Source: Faecalimonas sp. | Lineage (GTDB): Bacteria; Bacillota; Clostridia; Lachnospirales; Lachnospiraceae | Length of the DNA: 15,284 bases | NCBI GenBank assembly: GCA_020024645.1 | Contig: JAHHTN010000048.1 | Span: forward strand, 1 to 15,284 | Direction of reading: 5' to 3' | Shown: positions 1 through 7,600 of the stretch, piece by piece | Layout: every line of letters starts with the position of its first letter | How positions within the stretch are numbered: the first letter of the stretch is position 1 | The notes under the pieces: generated by a model | Databases searched by the model: none | What the model was told of the DNA's origin: nothing | What the model saw: the letters and a program-made list of their open reading frames with translations, nothing else | Made by a program: the position numbers and the translations under genes

Positions 1-8
1 ATTTATAG

Positions 9-19
9 TATAATATAAT
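9..19 (+). promoter_or_regulatory. Putative -10 element(s) upstream of the first gene
   Basis: Two overlapping TATAAT hexamers lie at 9-14 and 14-19, about 80 bases before the first start codon. Any matching -35 box would lie at or beyond the window edge, so the promoter cannot be confirmed. The stretch 20-84 shows no further clear signal. A GGAGG ribosome binding site at 85-89 serves the ATG at 99. Confidence 0.4.
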
Positions 20-98
20 GGAATATGATATTCTAATTGAAATAAAAAATGGGCACAGAAAATTTTGAAAAGTAAAAATGAATTGGAGGCGATAAATA

Positions 99-521
99 AT
101 GAATAAAAAGAAACGAACAGAGATTATTTCCTTTTTTATAGTATTGTTAGCTTGTGTTTTATTGTATATTTTCTTTATGCAAAGAAATCGGTATACATTA
201 ACTTTCCCGAAGGGAGATGACCTAGAAAATATATCTTTAGAAATGGGAAGTGTAACAAAAGAAATTATAGATGAGAAGACAATGAAAGAATTTGTTTTAG
301 AATTAAGTGGAGATGGAAGGATGACAAAACAAGAAAGTGTGAATGATTCTCCTGGTGTGAAGAGATATACAAAGGTAGAATTGAATTTCAAGGAAAAAGG
401 TTCTTCAGTCGTTTATTTTTATGAAGAAAAAGGTAAATATTATTTGGAACAACCTTATAATGGGGTTTATGAGATTAGCCAAGACGAATACAAAGGTTTG
501 GAAAAATATCTCAACGAATAG
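99..521 (+). CDS. Small membrane-anchored protein, DUF5301-like
   Basis: This encodes a 140-residue protein of unknown function. Residues 9-27 form one hydrophobic segment after a Lys/Arg-rich start (KKKR), predicting a single N-terminal membrane anchor with the rest outside the cell. The remainder, about residues 32-140, is a small alternating beta/helix domain with the segments ESVNDSP (79-85) and KYYLEQPYNGVYEIS (113-127). From memory these match the DUF5301 family of Firmicutes; the family call is recognition, not a search result. C19 sits in LLAC, but the hydrophobic stretch continues past it, so a lipoprotein is less likely than a membrane anchor. The ATG at 99 follows GGAGG by 9 bases. 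No terminator is visible downstream, so some transcripts could run into the pheS leader. No partner or substrate can be named from context. Confidence 0.72.
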   Translation: MNKKKRTEIISFFIVLLACVLLYIFFMQRNRYTLTFPKGDDLENISLEMGSVTKEIIDEKTMKEFVLELSGDGRMTKQESVNDSPGVKRYTKVELNFKEKGSSVVYFYEEKGKYYLEQPYNGVYEISQDEYKGLEKYLNE

Positions 522-583
522 GCTCAAGTCCATAATAAAAAAATAAAGATGAATAATAGGAAATTTAAGAGAAAATAAACATC

Positions 584-611
584 TTGACATTACATTTTTG
601 TATGATAAAAT
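584..611 (+). promoter_or_regulatory. Promoter of pheST operon
   Basis: A perfect TTGACA -35 box (584-589) is followed after 16 bases by TAAAAT (606-611) as the -10. Transcription would begin near 618, just ahead of the T-box leader, which is where a promoter for that leader should be. The stretch 522-583 between the preceding gene and this promoter is A-rich, with no recognisable element. Confidence 0.75.
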
Positions 612-617
612 AATGAA

Positions 618-876
618 TAGATTTATATTCATAAAGAAAAGGTAATGAATGTGTTAGTAGAGAACCGTTTTCTATCAGAGAGAGGAAATCGTTGGCTGAA
701 AGTTTCCTTAAGTTCAGGCGGCAATTGAATTTCCCACAGGAACTGCAGTTTTGAAGAAGATATTTGTGTAGGAACTGACGTATTTGCACGTTACGCAAAC
801 CGAGAGTCTGTTTATAACAGAAATTAGGGTGGTACCGCGATTAACCTCGTCCCTTTTGGGACGGGGATTTTTTATT
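618..876 (+). promoter_or_regulatory. T-box leader (tRNA-Phe responsive) of pheST
   Basis: This leader senses uncharged tRNA and lets transcription pass into pheS-pheT when aminoacylated tRNA-Phe is short. The conserved T-box sequence AGGGTGGTACCGCG is at 826-839. Its UGGU (830-833) can pair with the ACCA end of an uncharged tRNA. Stem I features are visible: AGTA followed by GAGAAC (656-665), an AGAGAGAGG stretch near 677-685 and CTGAAAG near 696-702. On the 3' side of stem I, GAA (727-729) is followed by TTC at 731-733, the likely Phe specifier codon. The antiterminator around 826-853 competes with the terminator at 845-873. The T-box itself is certain. The exact specifier is inferred from position and from the downstream genes. 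Confidence 0.93.
845..873 (+). terminator. Intrinsic terminator of the T-box leader
   Basis: CCTCGTCCC (845-853) pairs with GGGACGGGG (858-866) across a TTTT loop, with one G-U pair, and is followed by a run of T (868-873). The 5' arm also forms part of the alternative antiterminator stabilised by uncharged tRNA. This is the off-state of the pheST switch. Confidence 0.9.
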
Positions 877-928
877 GCAAGAAAATATATTTTATGAAAT
901 GAAAGTGTTTATGAAAGGAGATAAAAGA

Positions 929-1948
929 ATGAAAGAAAAGTTACAAAGCATTCAAGAAGAAGCTATTCAGCAAATTCAAGCTTCTGAAGCACCAGAAAAA
1001 TTAAATGAGGTAAGAGTAAAATTTTTAGGGAAAAAAGGTGAATTAACTGCCATTTTAAAAGGAATGAAAGATGTTGCACCTGAAGATAGAGCAAAAGTAG
1101 GACAGTTAGTAAATGAAACAAGAGCAACAATTGAATCTCTTTTAGAACAAAGAAAAGCTAAGATGGAGCAAGAGATTTTAGAAAGAAAGTTAAAAGAAGA
1201 AGTAATTGATGTTACTCTTCCAGCAAAGAAAAATACGGTCGGACATCGTCACCCAAATACAATCGCTTTAGAAGAAGTAGAAAGGATATTTGTTGGTATG
1301 GGATATGAAGTTGTAGAGGGTCCTGAGGTAGAATACGATGAATACAATTTTGAAAAATTAAATATTCCAGCAGATCATCCAGCTAAAGACGAACAAGATA
1401 CTTTCTATATTAATAAGGATATTGTACTTCGTACACAAACTTCGCCAGTACAAGCTCGTGTCATGGAACAAGGAAAATTGCCAATTCGTATGATTGCACC
1501 AGGTAGAGTTTTCCGTTCAGATGAAGTGGATGCGACTCATTCACCATCTTTCCATCAAATCGAAGGACTTGTCATTGATAAAAATATTTCTTTTGCAGAT
1601 TTAAAAGGTACTTTGGAAGTGTTTGCAAAAGAATTATTTGGACCAGAAACAAAAACAAAATTCAGACCACATCATTTCCCATTTACAGAGCCAAGTGCCG
1701 AAGTAGATGTTACTTGTTTTAAGTGTGGTGGAAAAGGTTGCCGTTTCTGTAAAGGTTCAGGATGGATTGAAATTTTAGGTTGTGGTATGGTGCATCCACA
1801 CGTATTAGAAATGTGTGGAATCGATCCAGAAGAATACAATGGTTTTGCATTTGGTGTAGGGTTAGAGCGTATTGCATTGCTTAAATATGAGATAGATGAT
1901 ATGAGATTATTATATGAAAATGACATTCGCTTTTTGAAACAATTCTAA
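929..1948 (+). CDS. pheS: Phenylalanine--tRNA ligase alpha subunit PheS
   Basis: PheS is the catalytic subunit of the cytoplasmic alpha2beta2 enzyme that charges tRNA-Phe with phenylalanine using ATP. The start is the ATG at 929, 8 bases after AAAGGAG (914-920). It gives 339 residues, the normal family length, whereas the upstream TTG at 875 lacks a site and adds 18 unlikely residues. The N-terminal coiled-coil arm spans about residues 1-90. The class II core follows: motif 2 with GRVFRSDEVDATHSPSFHQ (192-210), HHFPFTEPS (248-256), and motif 3 with GFAFGVGLERI (305-315). Cysteines C263, C266, C271 and C274 form the CxxC-x4-CxxC insertion seen in many bacterial PheS proteins. The gene is first in an operon with pheT, 57 bases downstream, and is controlled by the T-box leader. 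Confidence 0.98.
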   Translation: MKEKLQSIQEEAIQQIQASEAPEKLNEVRVKFLGKKGELTAILKGMKDVAPEDRAKVGQLVNETRATIESLLEQRKAKMEQEILERKLKEEVIDVTLPAKKNTVGHRHPNTIALEEVERIFVGMGYEVVEGPEVEYDEYNFEKLNIPADHPAKDEQDTFYINKDIVLRTQTSPVQARVMEQGKLPIRMIAPGRVFRSDEVDATHSPSFHQIEGLVIDKNISFADLKGTLEVFAKELFGPETKTKFRPHHFPFTEPSAEVDVTCFKCGGKGCRFCKGSGWIEILGCGMVHPHVLEMCGIDPEEYNGFAFGVGLERIALLKYEIDDMRLLYENDIRFLKQF

Positions 1949-2005
1949 TAGTGAAAATTTGATGATTAAAATATATTTTTCAATGAAAGAAAGGAAGAAA
2001 AGGAA

Positions 2006-4423
2006 ATGAATACATCATTATCATGGGTGAAAGCATATGTGCCAGAACTTGATGTGACAGCACAGGAATATACAGATGCGATGACACTTTCAGGAACAAA
2101 GGTAGAAGGATATGAGGTGTTAGATGCAAATTTAGAAAAAATTGTAATTGGACAGATTGAAAAAATCGAAAAGCATCCTGATGCAGATAAATTAGTGGTA
2201 TGTCAGGTAAATGTAGGAGAAGAAATAGTTCAAATCGTAACAGGAGCTAAGAATGTTTTTGAGGGAGCAAAAATCCCAGTCGTTTTGGACGGCGGACGTG
2301 TTGCAGGCGGACATGATGGTAAGAAAACTCCAGGAGGGGTGAAAATAAAAAAAGGAAAGCTTCGTGGTGTAGAAAGTTTTGGTATGATGTGTTCTATTGA
2401 AGAACTTGGTTCTACAGTAGAAATGTACCCAGAAGCAGCTGAAGATGGTATCTATATTTTTGAAGATGATGCCGTTGTAGGAAGTAGCGCTATTGAAGCA
2501 TTAGGAAGAAATGACGTTGTATTTGAATATGAGGTGACTTCAAATCGTGTAGATTGTTTTAGTGTGATTGGAATTGCCAGAGAAGTGGCTGCTACATTCC
2601 GTAAGGAATTTTGCCCTCCAGTTGTAAAAGAAACAGGAAACGATGAAAATGTAAATGATTATGTAGAAGTAACTGTGGAAAATACAGAATTGTGTCCACG
2701 CTATTGTGCAAGAATGGTGAAAAATGTAAAGATTGCTCCATCTCCAAAATGGATGCAAAGAAGGCTCGCTTCAGTAGGAATTCGCCCGATTAATAATTTG
2801 GTGGATATTACAAATTATGTAATGGAAGAATTTGGTCAGCCAATGCATGCTTATGATATGTCAACGATTGCAGGAAATGAGATTGTAGTAAAAACAGCAA
2901 AAGATGGAGAAAAATTTACTACATTAGATGGACAGGAAAGAGAAGTTGACGAATCGGTATTAATGATTTGTGATAGTGAAAAAGCTGTTGGAATTGCTGG
3001 AATCATGGGTGGAGAAAATTCTATGATTACGGAAAATGTAGATACAGTTTTATTGGAATCAGCTTGCTTTGATGGAACAAATATTCGCAAATCAAGTAAA
3101 AAAGTCGGGCTTCGTACAGATGCTTCGAGTAAATTTGAAAAAGGCTTGGATCCAAACAATGCAAAAGCAGCAATTGATAGAGCGTGTCAGTTGATTGAAG
3201 AATTAGGAGCAGGTGAAGTTGTAGGTGGAATGGTAGATGTTTATGGAAAGGTGAAAGAACCTGTAAGAGTACCATTCGATGCTGAAAAAATCAACGTAAT
3301 GTTAGGTACAGATATTTCAGAAGAACAAATGTTAGATTATTTTGCAAAAATCGGGTTAGAATATGATGCGAAAACAAAAGAAGTAATTGCACCAACATTT
3401 AGACATGATTTATTTAGACTAGCAGATCTTGCAGAAGAAGTAGCAAGATTTTATGGATATGATAATATTCCAACAACACTTCCAAGAGGAGAAGCAACAA
3501 CAGGAAAGTTATCATTCAAACTTCGTATTGAAGAAGTAGCAAGAAATATTGCAGAATTTTGTGGATTTAGTCAAGGAATGACATATTCTTTTGAAAGCCC
3601 GAAAGTGTTTGATAAGTTATTGCTTCCAACTGATTCAAAATTGAGAGAAGCAGTGGAAATTATGAATCCGCTAGGTGAAGATTATAGCATTATGCGAACA
3701 ATATCTTTAAACGGAATGTTGACTTCATTGGCAACTAATTATAATAGAAGAAACAAAGATGTACGTTTATACGAATTAGGAAACATATATCTTCCAAAAC
3801 AACTTCCGGTAACAGAATTACCTGAAGAACGTATGCAGTTTACACTTGGTATGTATGGAGAAGGTGATTTCTTTACGATGAAAGGTGTGGTGGAAGAGTT
3901 TTTTGAAAAAATCGGTTTACATGAAAAAGAGACTTATGATCCAAATGCAGAAAAGCCATTCTTACATCCAGGACGTCAGGCAAATATCGTTTATGGAGGA
4001 AAAGTGATTGGTTATCTTGGAGAGGTTCATCCACAAGTGGCAGATACATATGGTATCGGAACAAGAGCATACATCGCAGTGTTAGATATGCCTGAAATTG
4101 TGGAATTAGCTACATTCGATAGAAAATATGAGGGGATTGCCAAATATCCAGCTGTAACTCGTGACATCAGTATGGTTGTTCCAAAAGAAATTTTGGTAGG
4201 GCAGATTGAAGATGTAATTGAGAAAAAAGGTGGAGAATATTTGGAAAGTTACCAACTATTCGATATTTATGAAGGTTCACAGATTAAAGAAGGATTTAAG
4301 TCAGTTGCTTACTCGATTGTATTCCGTGCAAAAGATAAAACTTTGGAAGAAACAGATATTTCAACAGCAATGAAAAGAATTTTAAAAGTTTTAGAAGAAA
4401 TGGGAATTGAATTAAGACAATAA
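2006..4423 (+). CDS. pheT: Phenylalanine--tRNA ligase beta subunit PheT
   Basis: PheT partners PheS; it binds tRNA and edits mischarged Tyr-tRNA-Phe. Its 805 residues are the normal bacterial length. Domains in order: N-terminal B1 segment (1-40); EMAP/OB-type tRNA-binding domain (about 44-155, with KHPDADKL at 56-63); B3/4 editing domain (about 212-400, with RPINNLVDITNY at 260-271 and GIMGG at 332-336); B5 domain (about 410-490, with DLAEEVARFYGYDNIP at 474-489); a class II-like but non-catalytic core (about 495-690); and the C-terminal FDX-ACB anticodon-binding domain (about 712-804, KYPAVTRDIS to the end). The ATG at 2006 follows AAGGAAG (1991-1997) by 8 bases. A strong terminator follows immediately, so pheST is a two-gene operon. 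Confidence 0.98.
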   Translation: MNTSLSWVKAYVPELDVTAQEYTDAMTLSGTKVEGYEVLDANLEKIVIGQIEKIEKHPDADKLVVCQVNVGEEIVQIVTGAKNVFEGAKIPVVLDGGRVAGGHDGKKTPGGVKIKKGKLRGVESFGMMCSIEELGSTVEMYPEAAEDGIYIFEDDAVVGSSAIEALGRNDVVFEYEVTSNRVDCFSVIGIAREVAATFRKEFCPPVVKETGNDENVNDYVEVTVENTELCPRYCARMVKNVKIAPSPKWMQRRLASVGIRPINNLVDITNYVMEEFGQPMHAYDMSTIAGNEIVVKTAKDGEKFTTLDGQEREVDESVLMICDSEKAVGIAGIMGGENSMITENVDTVLLESACFDGTNIRKSSKKVGLRTDASSKFEKGLDPNNAKAAIDRACQLIEELGAGEVVGGMVDVYGKVKEPVRVPFDAEKINVMLGTDISEEQMLDYFAKIGLEYDAKTKEVIAPTFRHDLFRLADLAEEVARFYGYDNIPTTLPRGEATTGKLSFKLRIEEVARNIAEFCGFSQGMTYSFESPKVFDKLLLPTDSKLREAVEIMNPLGEDYSIMRTISLNGMLTSLATNYNRRNKDVRLYELGNIYLPKQLPVTELPEERMQFTLGMYGEGDFFTMKGVVEEFFEKIGLHEKETYDPNAEKPFLHPGRQANIVYGGKVIGYLGEVHPQVADTYGIGTRAYIAVLDMPEIVELATFDRKYEGIAKYPAVTRDISMVVPKEILVGQIEDVIEKKGGEYLESYQLFDIYEGSQIKEGFKSVAYSIVFRAKDKTLEETDISTAMKRILKVLEEMGIELRQ

Positions 4424-4429
4424 AATTAG

Positions 4430-4462
4430 AACGCTTGCACAAAAAATGTGCAGGCGTTTTGT
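4430..4462 (+). terminator. Intrinsic terminator after pheT
   Basis: AACGCTTGCACA (4430-4441) pairs with TGTGCAGGCGTT (4447-4458) over a 5-base A loop, a 12-bp stem with one G-U pair. It is followed by a short T run (4457-4460) broken by G. It begins 6 bases after the pheT stop and separates pheST from the GH84 gene. Confidence 0.88.
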
Positions 4463-4490
4463 ACAGTTTATCTAAAGTGTAAAGATATGA

Positions 4491-4519
4491 TTGAAAGAAA
4501 ATGGAAAATATAGTATAAT
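4491..4519 (+). promoter_or_regulatory. Promoter of the GH84 glycosidase gene
   Basis: TTGAAA (4491-4496) and TATAAT (4514-4519) are separated by the ideal 17 bases. Transcription would start near 4526, giving a leader of about 155 bases that contains the RAT and terminator described separately. No clear CcpA (cre) box was seen around it. Confidence 0.82.
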
Positions 4520-4535
4520 TTAGATAAAAACAAAT

Positions 4536-4564
4536 GGGTTGTAACTATTGAATTAGGCAAGACC
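4536..4564 (+). promoter_or_regulatory. Ribonucleic antiterminator (RAT), BglG/SacY/LicT type
   Basis: The 29-base element begins GGGTTGTAACT (4536-4546) and ends GGCAAGACC (4556-4564). This closely matches the RAT pattern GG(A/T)TTGTTACT...AGGCAAAACC or AGGCAAGACC known from bgl, lic and sac operons. The GGCAAGACC ending is, from memory, nearer to the SacT/SacY targets. The upper stem can form by CTA (4545-4547) with TAG (4554-4556), and the base by GG with CC. Its last four bases are also the first four of the terminator at 4561-4634, so the two structures exclude each other, as in known systems. A PRD-containing antiterminator protein controlled by a phosphotransferase system would bind it; no such gene is in this window. 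Confidence 0.8.
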
Positions 4565-4634
4565 AAGAACAATATATTTAAATCTTCTTTTTTGTCAGAA
4601 AAATGGATTTGAAGTGTTTTTGGTCTCTTTTTTT
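4561..4634 (+). terminator. Leader terminator controlled by the RAT
   Basis: GACCAAGAACA (4561-4571) pairs with TGTTTTTGGTC (4615-4625), 11 pairs with one G-U, followed directly by TCTTTTTTT (4626-4634). The hairpin extends inward: TTTAAATC (4577-4584) pairs with GATTTGAA (4606-4613), and an inner T5/A5 helix closes near 4589-4603. It lies after the promoter and before the coding start at 4681, so it would stop transcription unless the overlapping RAT is stabilised. The ribosome binding site AAAGGA (4669-4674) lies beyond it. Confidence 0.85.
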
Positions 4635-4680
4635 AGAAAAAAATTACCGAAAAAATAGTTGATTCAGGAAAGGAAAGATT

Positions 4681-7600
4681 ATGAAAAAGATTTTAAAACG
4701 TATCTTAACAAGTGTGCTTGCTGTTGCAATGGTACTTACTATGATACCAATTTCAACACCAACAGTACAGGCAGCAGAAGATAAGACAGATTATGAAATT
4801 TATCCAAATCCACACGATATGTCTTATCAAGATGGCGAATTTGTTATTCGTCAAGAAGTGAATGTCGTTTTTGAAAAAACGATTGATTCTGTTACACAAA
4901 ACAGAATGAACGAAGTATTGGCTTCAAAGAACAAAAAAGTAACTACCTCACAAGAAAAAGTGGAGGGAAAAACAAATATTTTAGTGGGTACATATAACTC
5001 AAAACAATATGTAGATACTTATGTAAAAGAACATTATAAAGTTGATGCAAATTTATTCCAAAAATTTGGAGGACATTTTGTTGCTTCTAATAATGGAGAA
5101 ATTGTTGTATTAGGGCGTGATACAGATGCAGCATTTTATGGTATCACTTCTTTAAAACATATCTTTAATCAGATGGATGGATCAACAATCCGTAACTTTA
5201 CAATTAAAGATTATGCAGATACAAATATTCGTGGATTTATCGAAGGATACTATGGAATTCCGTGGTCAAATGCAGACAGAATTTCTTTGATGAAATTTGG
5301 TGGAGAATTTAAAATGACTTCATATATCTTTGCTCCAAAAGATGATCCATATCATAAAAATTTATGGCGTGATCCATATCCAGCGCAAGAAATTGCCGAA
5401 ATCAAAAAAATGGTGCAGGCAGGAAATGAAGCAAAATGCCATTTTGTATGGACAGCTCATCCATTTATGGGTGGATTTAATGCAAATCAAGCTGATGCTG
5501 AAATCCAAGCATTATTAAGGAAATTTGATCAATTATATGATGCAGGAGTACGCCAGTTTGGTGTGCTTGGTGATGATGTTGGACAATTAAATAAAGATAT
5601 TGTTGTGAAAATGATGGAAAAAGTATCAGAATGGGCCAAGGAAAAAGGTGATGTGTATGACACAGTATTCTGTCCTGCAGGATATAATCACTCATGGCAA
5701 GGAGATTACTCTGAGTTAAATAAATATGATAAGGAATTTCCAGAAGATGTTAAAATTTTCTGGACTGGTGAAGCTGTATGTCAGCCAGTTGAACAGAAAA
5801 CATTAGATCATTTCAGAAAACACAATCTTCCATCAGGACAGAAAGAAAGAAGAAGTCCTTTGTTCTGGTTAAACTGGCCAGTAAATGATATTAATGGTGA
5901 ACGTTTAATGATGGGAAAAGGAAGTCTTTTACGTACAGAAGTAAATCCAGCAGATTTATCCGGTGTTGTAACAAACCCTATGCAAGAGGCGGAGGCTTCT
6001 AAAGTAGCTATCTTTGCTGTAGCAGATTATGCATGGAATGTAAAAGAATTTAAGGAAAATAAGAGTTGGAGTGATTCGTTTAAATACGTAGATGCACAGG
6101 CTTCAGAAGCATTACATACATTAGCAAAACATATGTCTAATCCACAACCAAATGGTCATGGACTTGTATTAGCTGAGTCAGAAGAGTTACAACCACTTAT
6201 TAATAAAATTAACAATCAGTTAAATGCGGGAAAATTAAATCCAGCAGATGCAAATCAGATGATTTCAGAAATGCAGACAATCATTGATGCATGTAAAGAT
6301 TTCCATGCACAGAGTAAAAATGCAAATTTAAAGAAAGAATTAAAAACATTTACAGATTCGTTATCTGATTTGGCAACAGCTATTGAAGAATATGTAAAAG
6401 CACAGATGGCAGTAGATACAAAAGATATGTTTACGGCATTTAATCATTATAACAATGGATATAGTGCTTTCTTGAATAGTAAAAAACATGAACGCAAATT
6501 AGTTGATGGTAGTGTGAAAATGGTTAGTCCAGGATCTACACATTTAATTCCATTAGCTAAAAAGTTACAGGATAAGTTATCAGGACCAATTAATGAATAC
6601 GCAACAGGTGGAATTGGTTCACAACAAGTTAAAAAGACAGCATCTTCCAATATTAGTGGTTGGCATCAAGGACCAATCGATAATATTATTGATGGTAATG
6701 ATAAAACACATGCATGGGCAAATACAGAAGAAAAAGTAGGACAGTATTTCCAGGTAGACTTTAGTCAACCGGTAACAGTATATGGTATTCATATTATTAA
6801 TGGTGCAAACCAAGAAGGAAAACATCAGGATACATTTGGTACAGCACAGTTAAAATATAAAGTGCAAGGATCTGATGAATGGAAACCAGTAAATCAAGAT
6901 ACTTACAAAAATTATCAAGAATTTGTTGATGTAAGCCAAATTGAATTAGAAAAAGTAACAGCGGTTCGCTATGAGTGTACGGAAGCAGGTAGCGGAAACA
7001 AGTGGCCTGCAATGCGTGAATTCAAAGTGTCAACAACACCTGAAAATGCAGAAAACTTTACGAAAACAGTTATTCGCACAAGTGAAAAAGATGGATGGAA
7101 AGTTTACTCTGGAAAAGATGAAGATTTAGTAGATGGAAAATTAAATACGGTGGTTCATTACAATGTACGACAGCAAAGTCAACCAGCTAATACAACCATT
7201 GTTGGTGATTATGTTGGGGTAAAATTATCTAAACCAATCGTGTTAGGGAAAATTAATATTGCTCAAGGCAAGACAAATCCTGATGATGACTATTTTAAAC
7301 ATGTAGATTTAGAATATTCAACAGATAATCAAAAATGGACAACGATTAAACATTTTGATAATACAAGAGATATTTCAATTGATGTTTCTGATCAGAATAT
7401 AACAGCACAGTATGTGCGTTTGAAAAATACGCAACAACAGTCAAATTGGATTGCTTTCCGTGAATTTGATGTTGATGCAAAAATTTTCCATAACGGAAGA
7501 GTATTTACAAATGTAGACAAATACAAAAAGCATACTGCAGATTATTTAGCAGATACAGCAGAAATTACTCCAATTAGAGACGTGACATTAAATAAAGATG

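Noticed and set aside
144..155. Possible lipobox LLAC in the first protein
   Set aside because: The hydrophobic segment continues for about eight residues after the Cys and Leu is unusual at -2, so a membrane anchor fits better.
875..928. Upstream TTG start adding 18 residues to PheS
   Set aside because: It falls inside the T run after the T-box terminator and has no ribosome binding site; the ATG at 929 has an AAAGGAG site and gives the standard 339-residue length.
1949..2005. Regulatory signal between pheS and pheT
   Set aside because: The 57-base gap is A+T-rich and contains only the pheT ribosome binding site; no hairpin or promoter of note.
4526..4680. GH84 leader as a metabolite riboswitch
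   Set aside because: Its two half-sites match a protein-bound RAT element, and no known riboswitch core was recognised; antitermination is the simpler reading.
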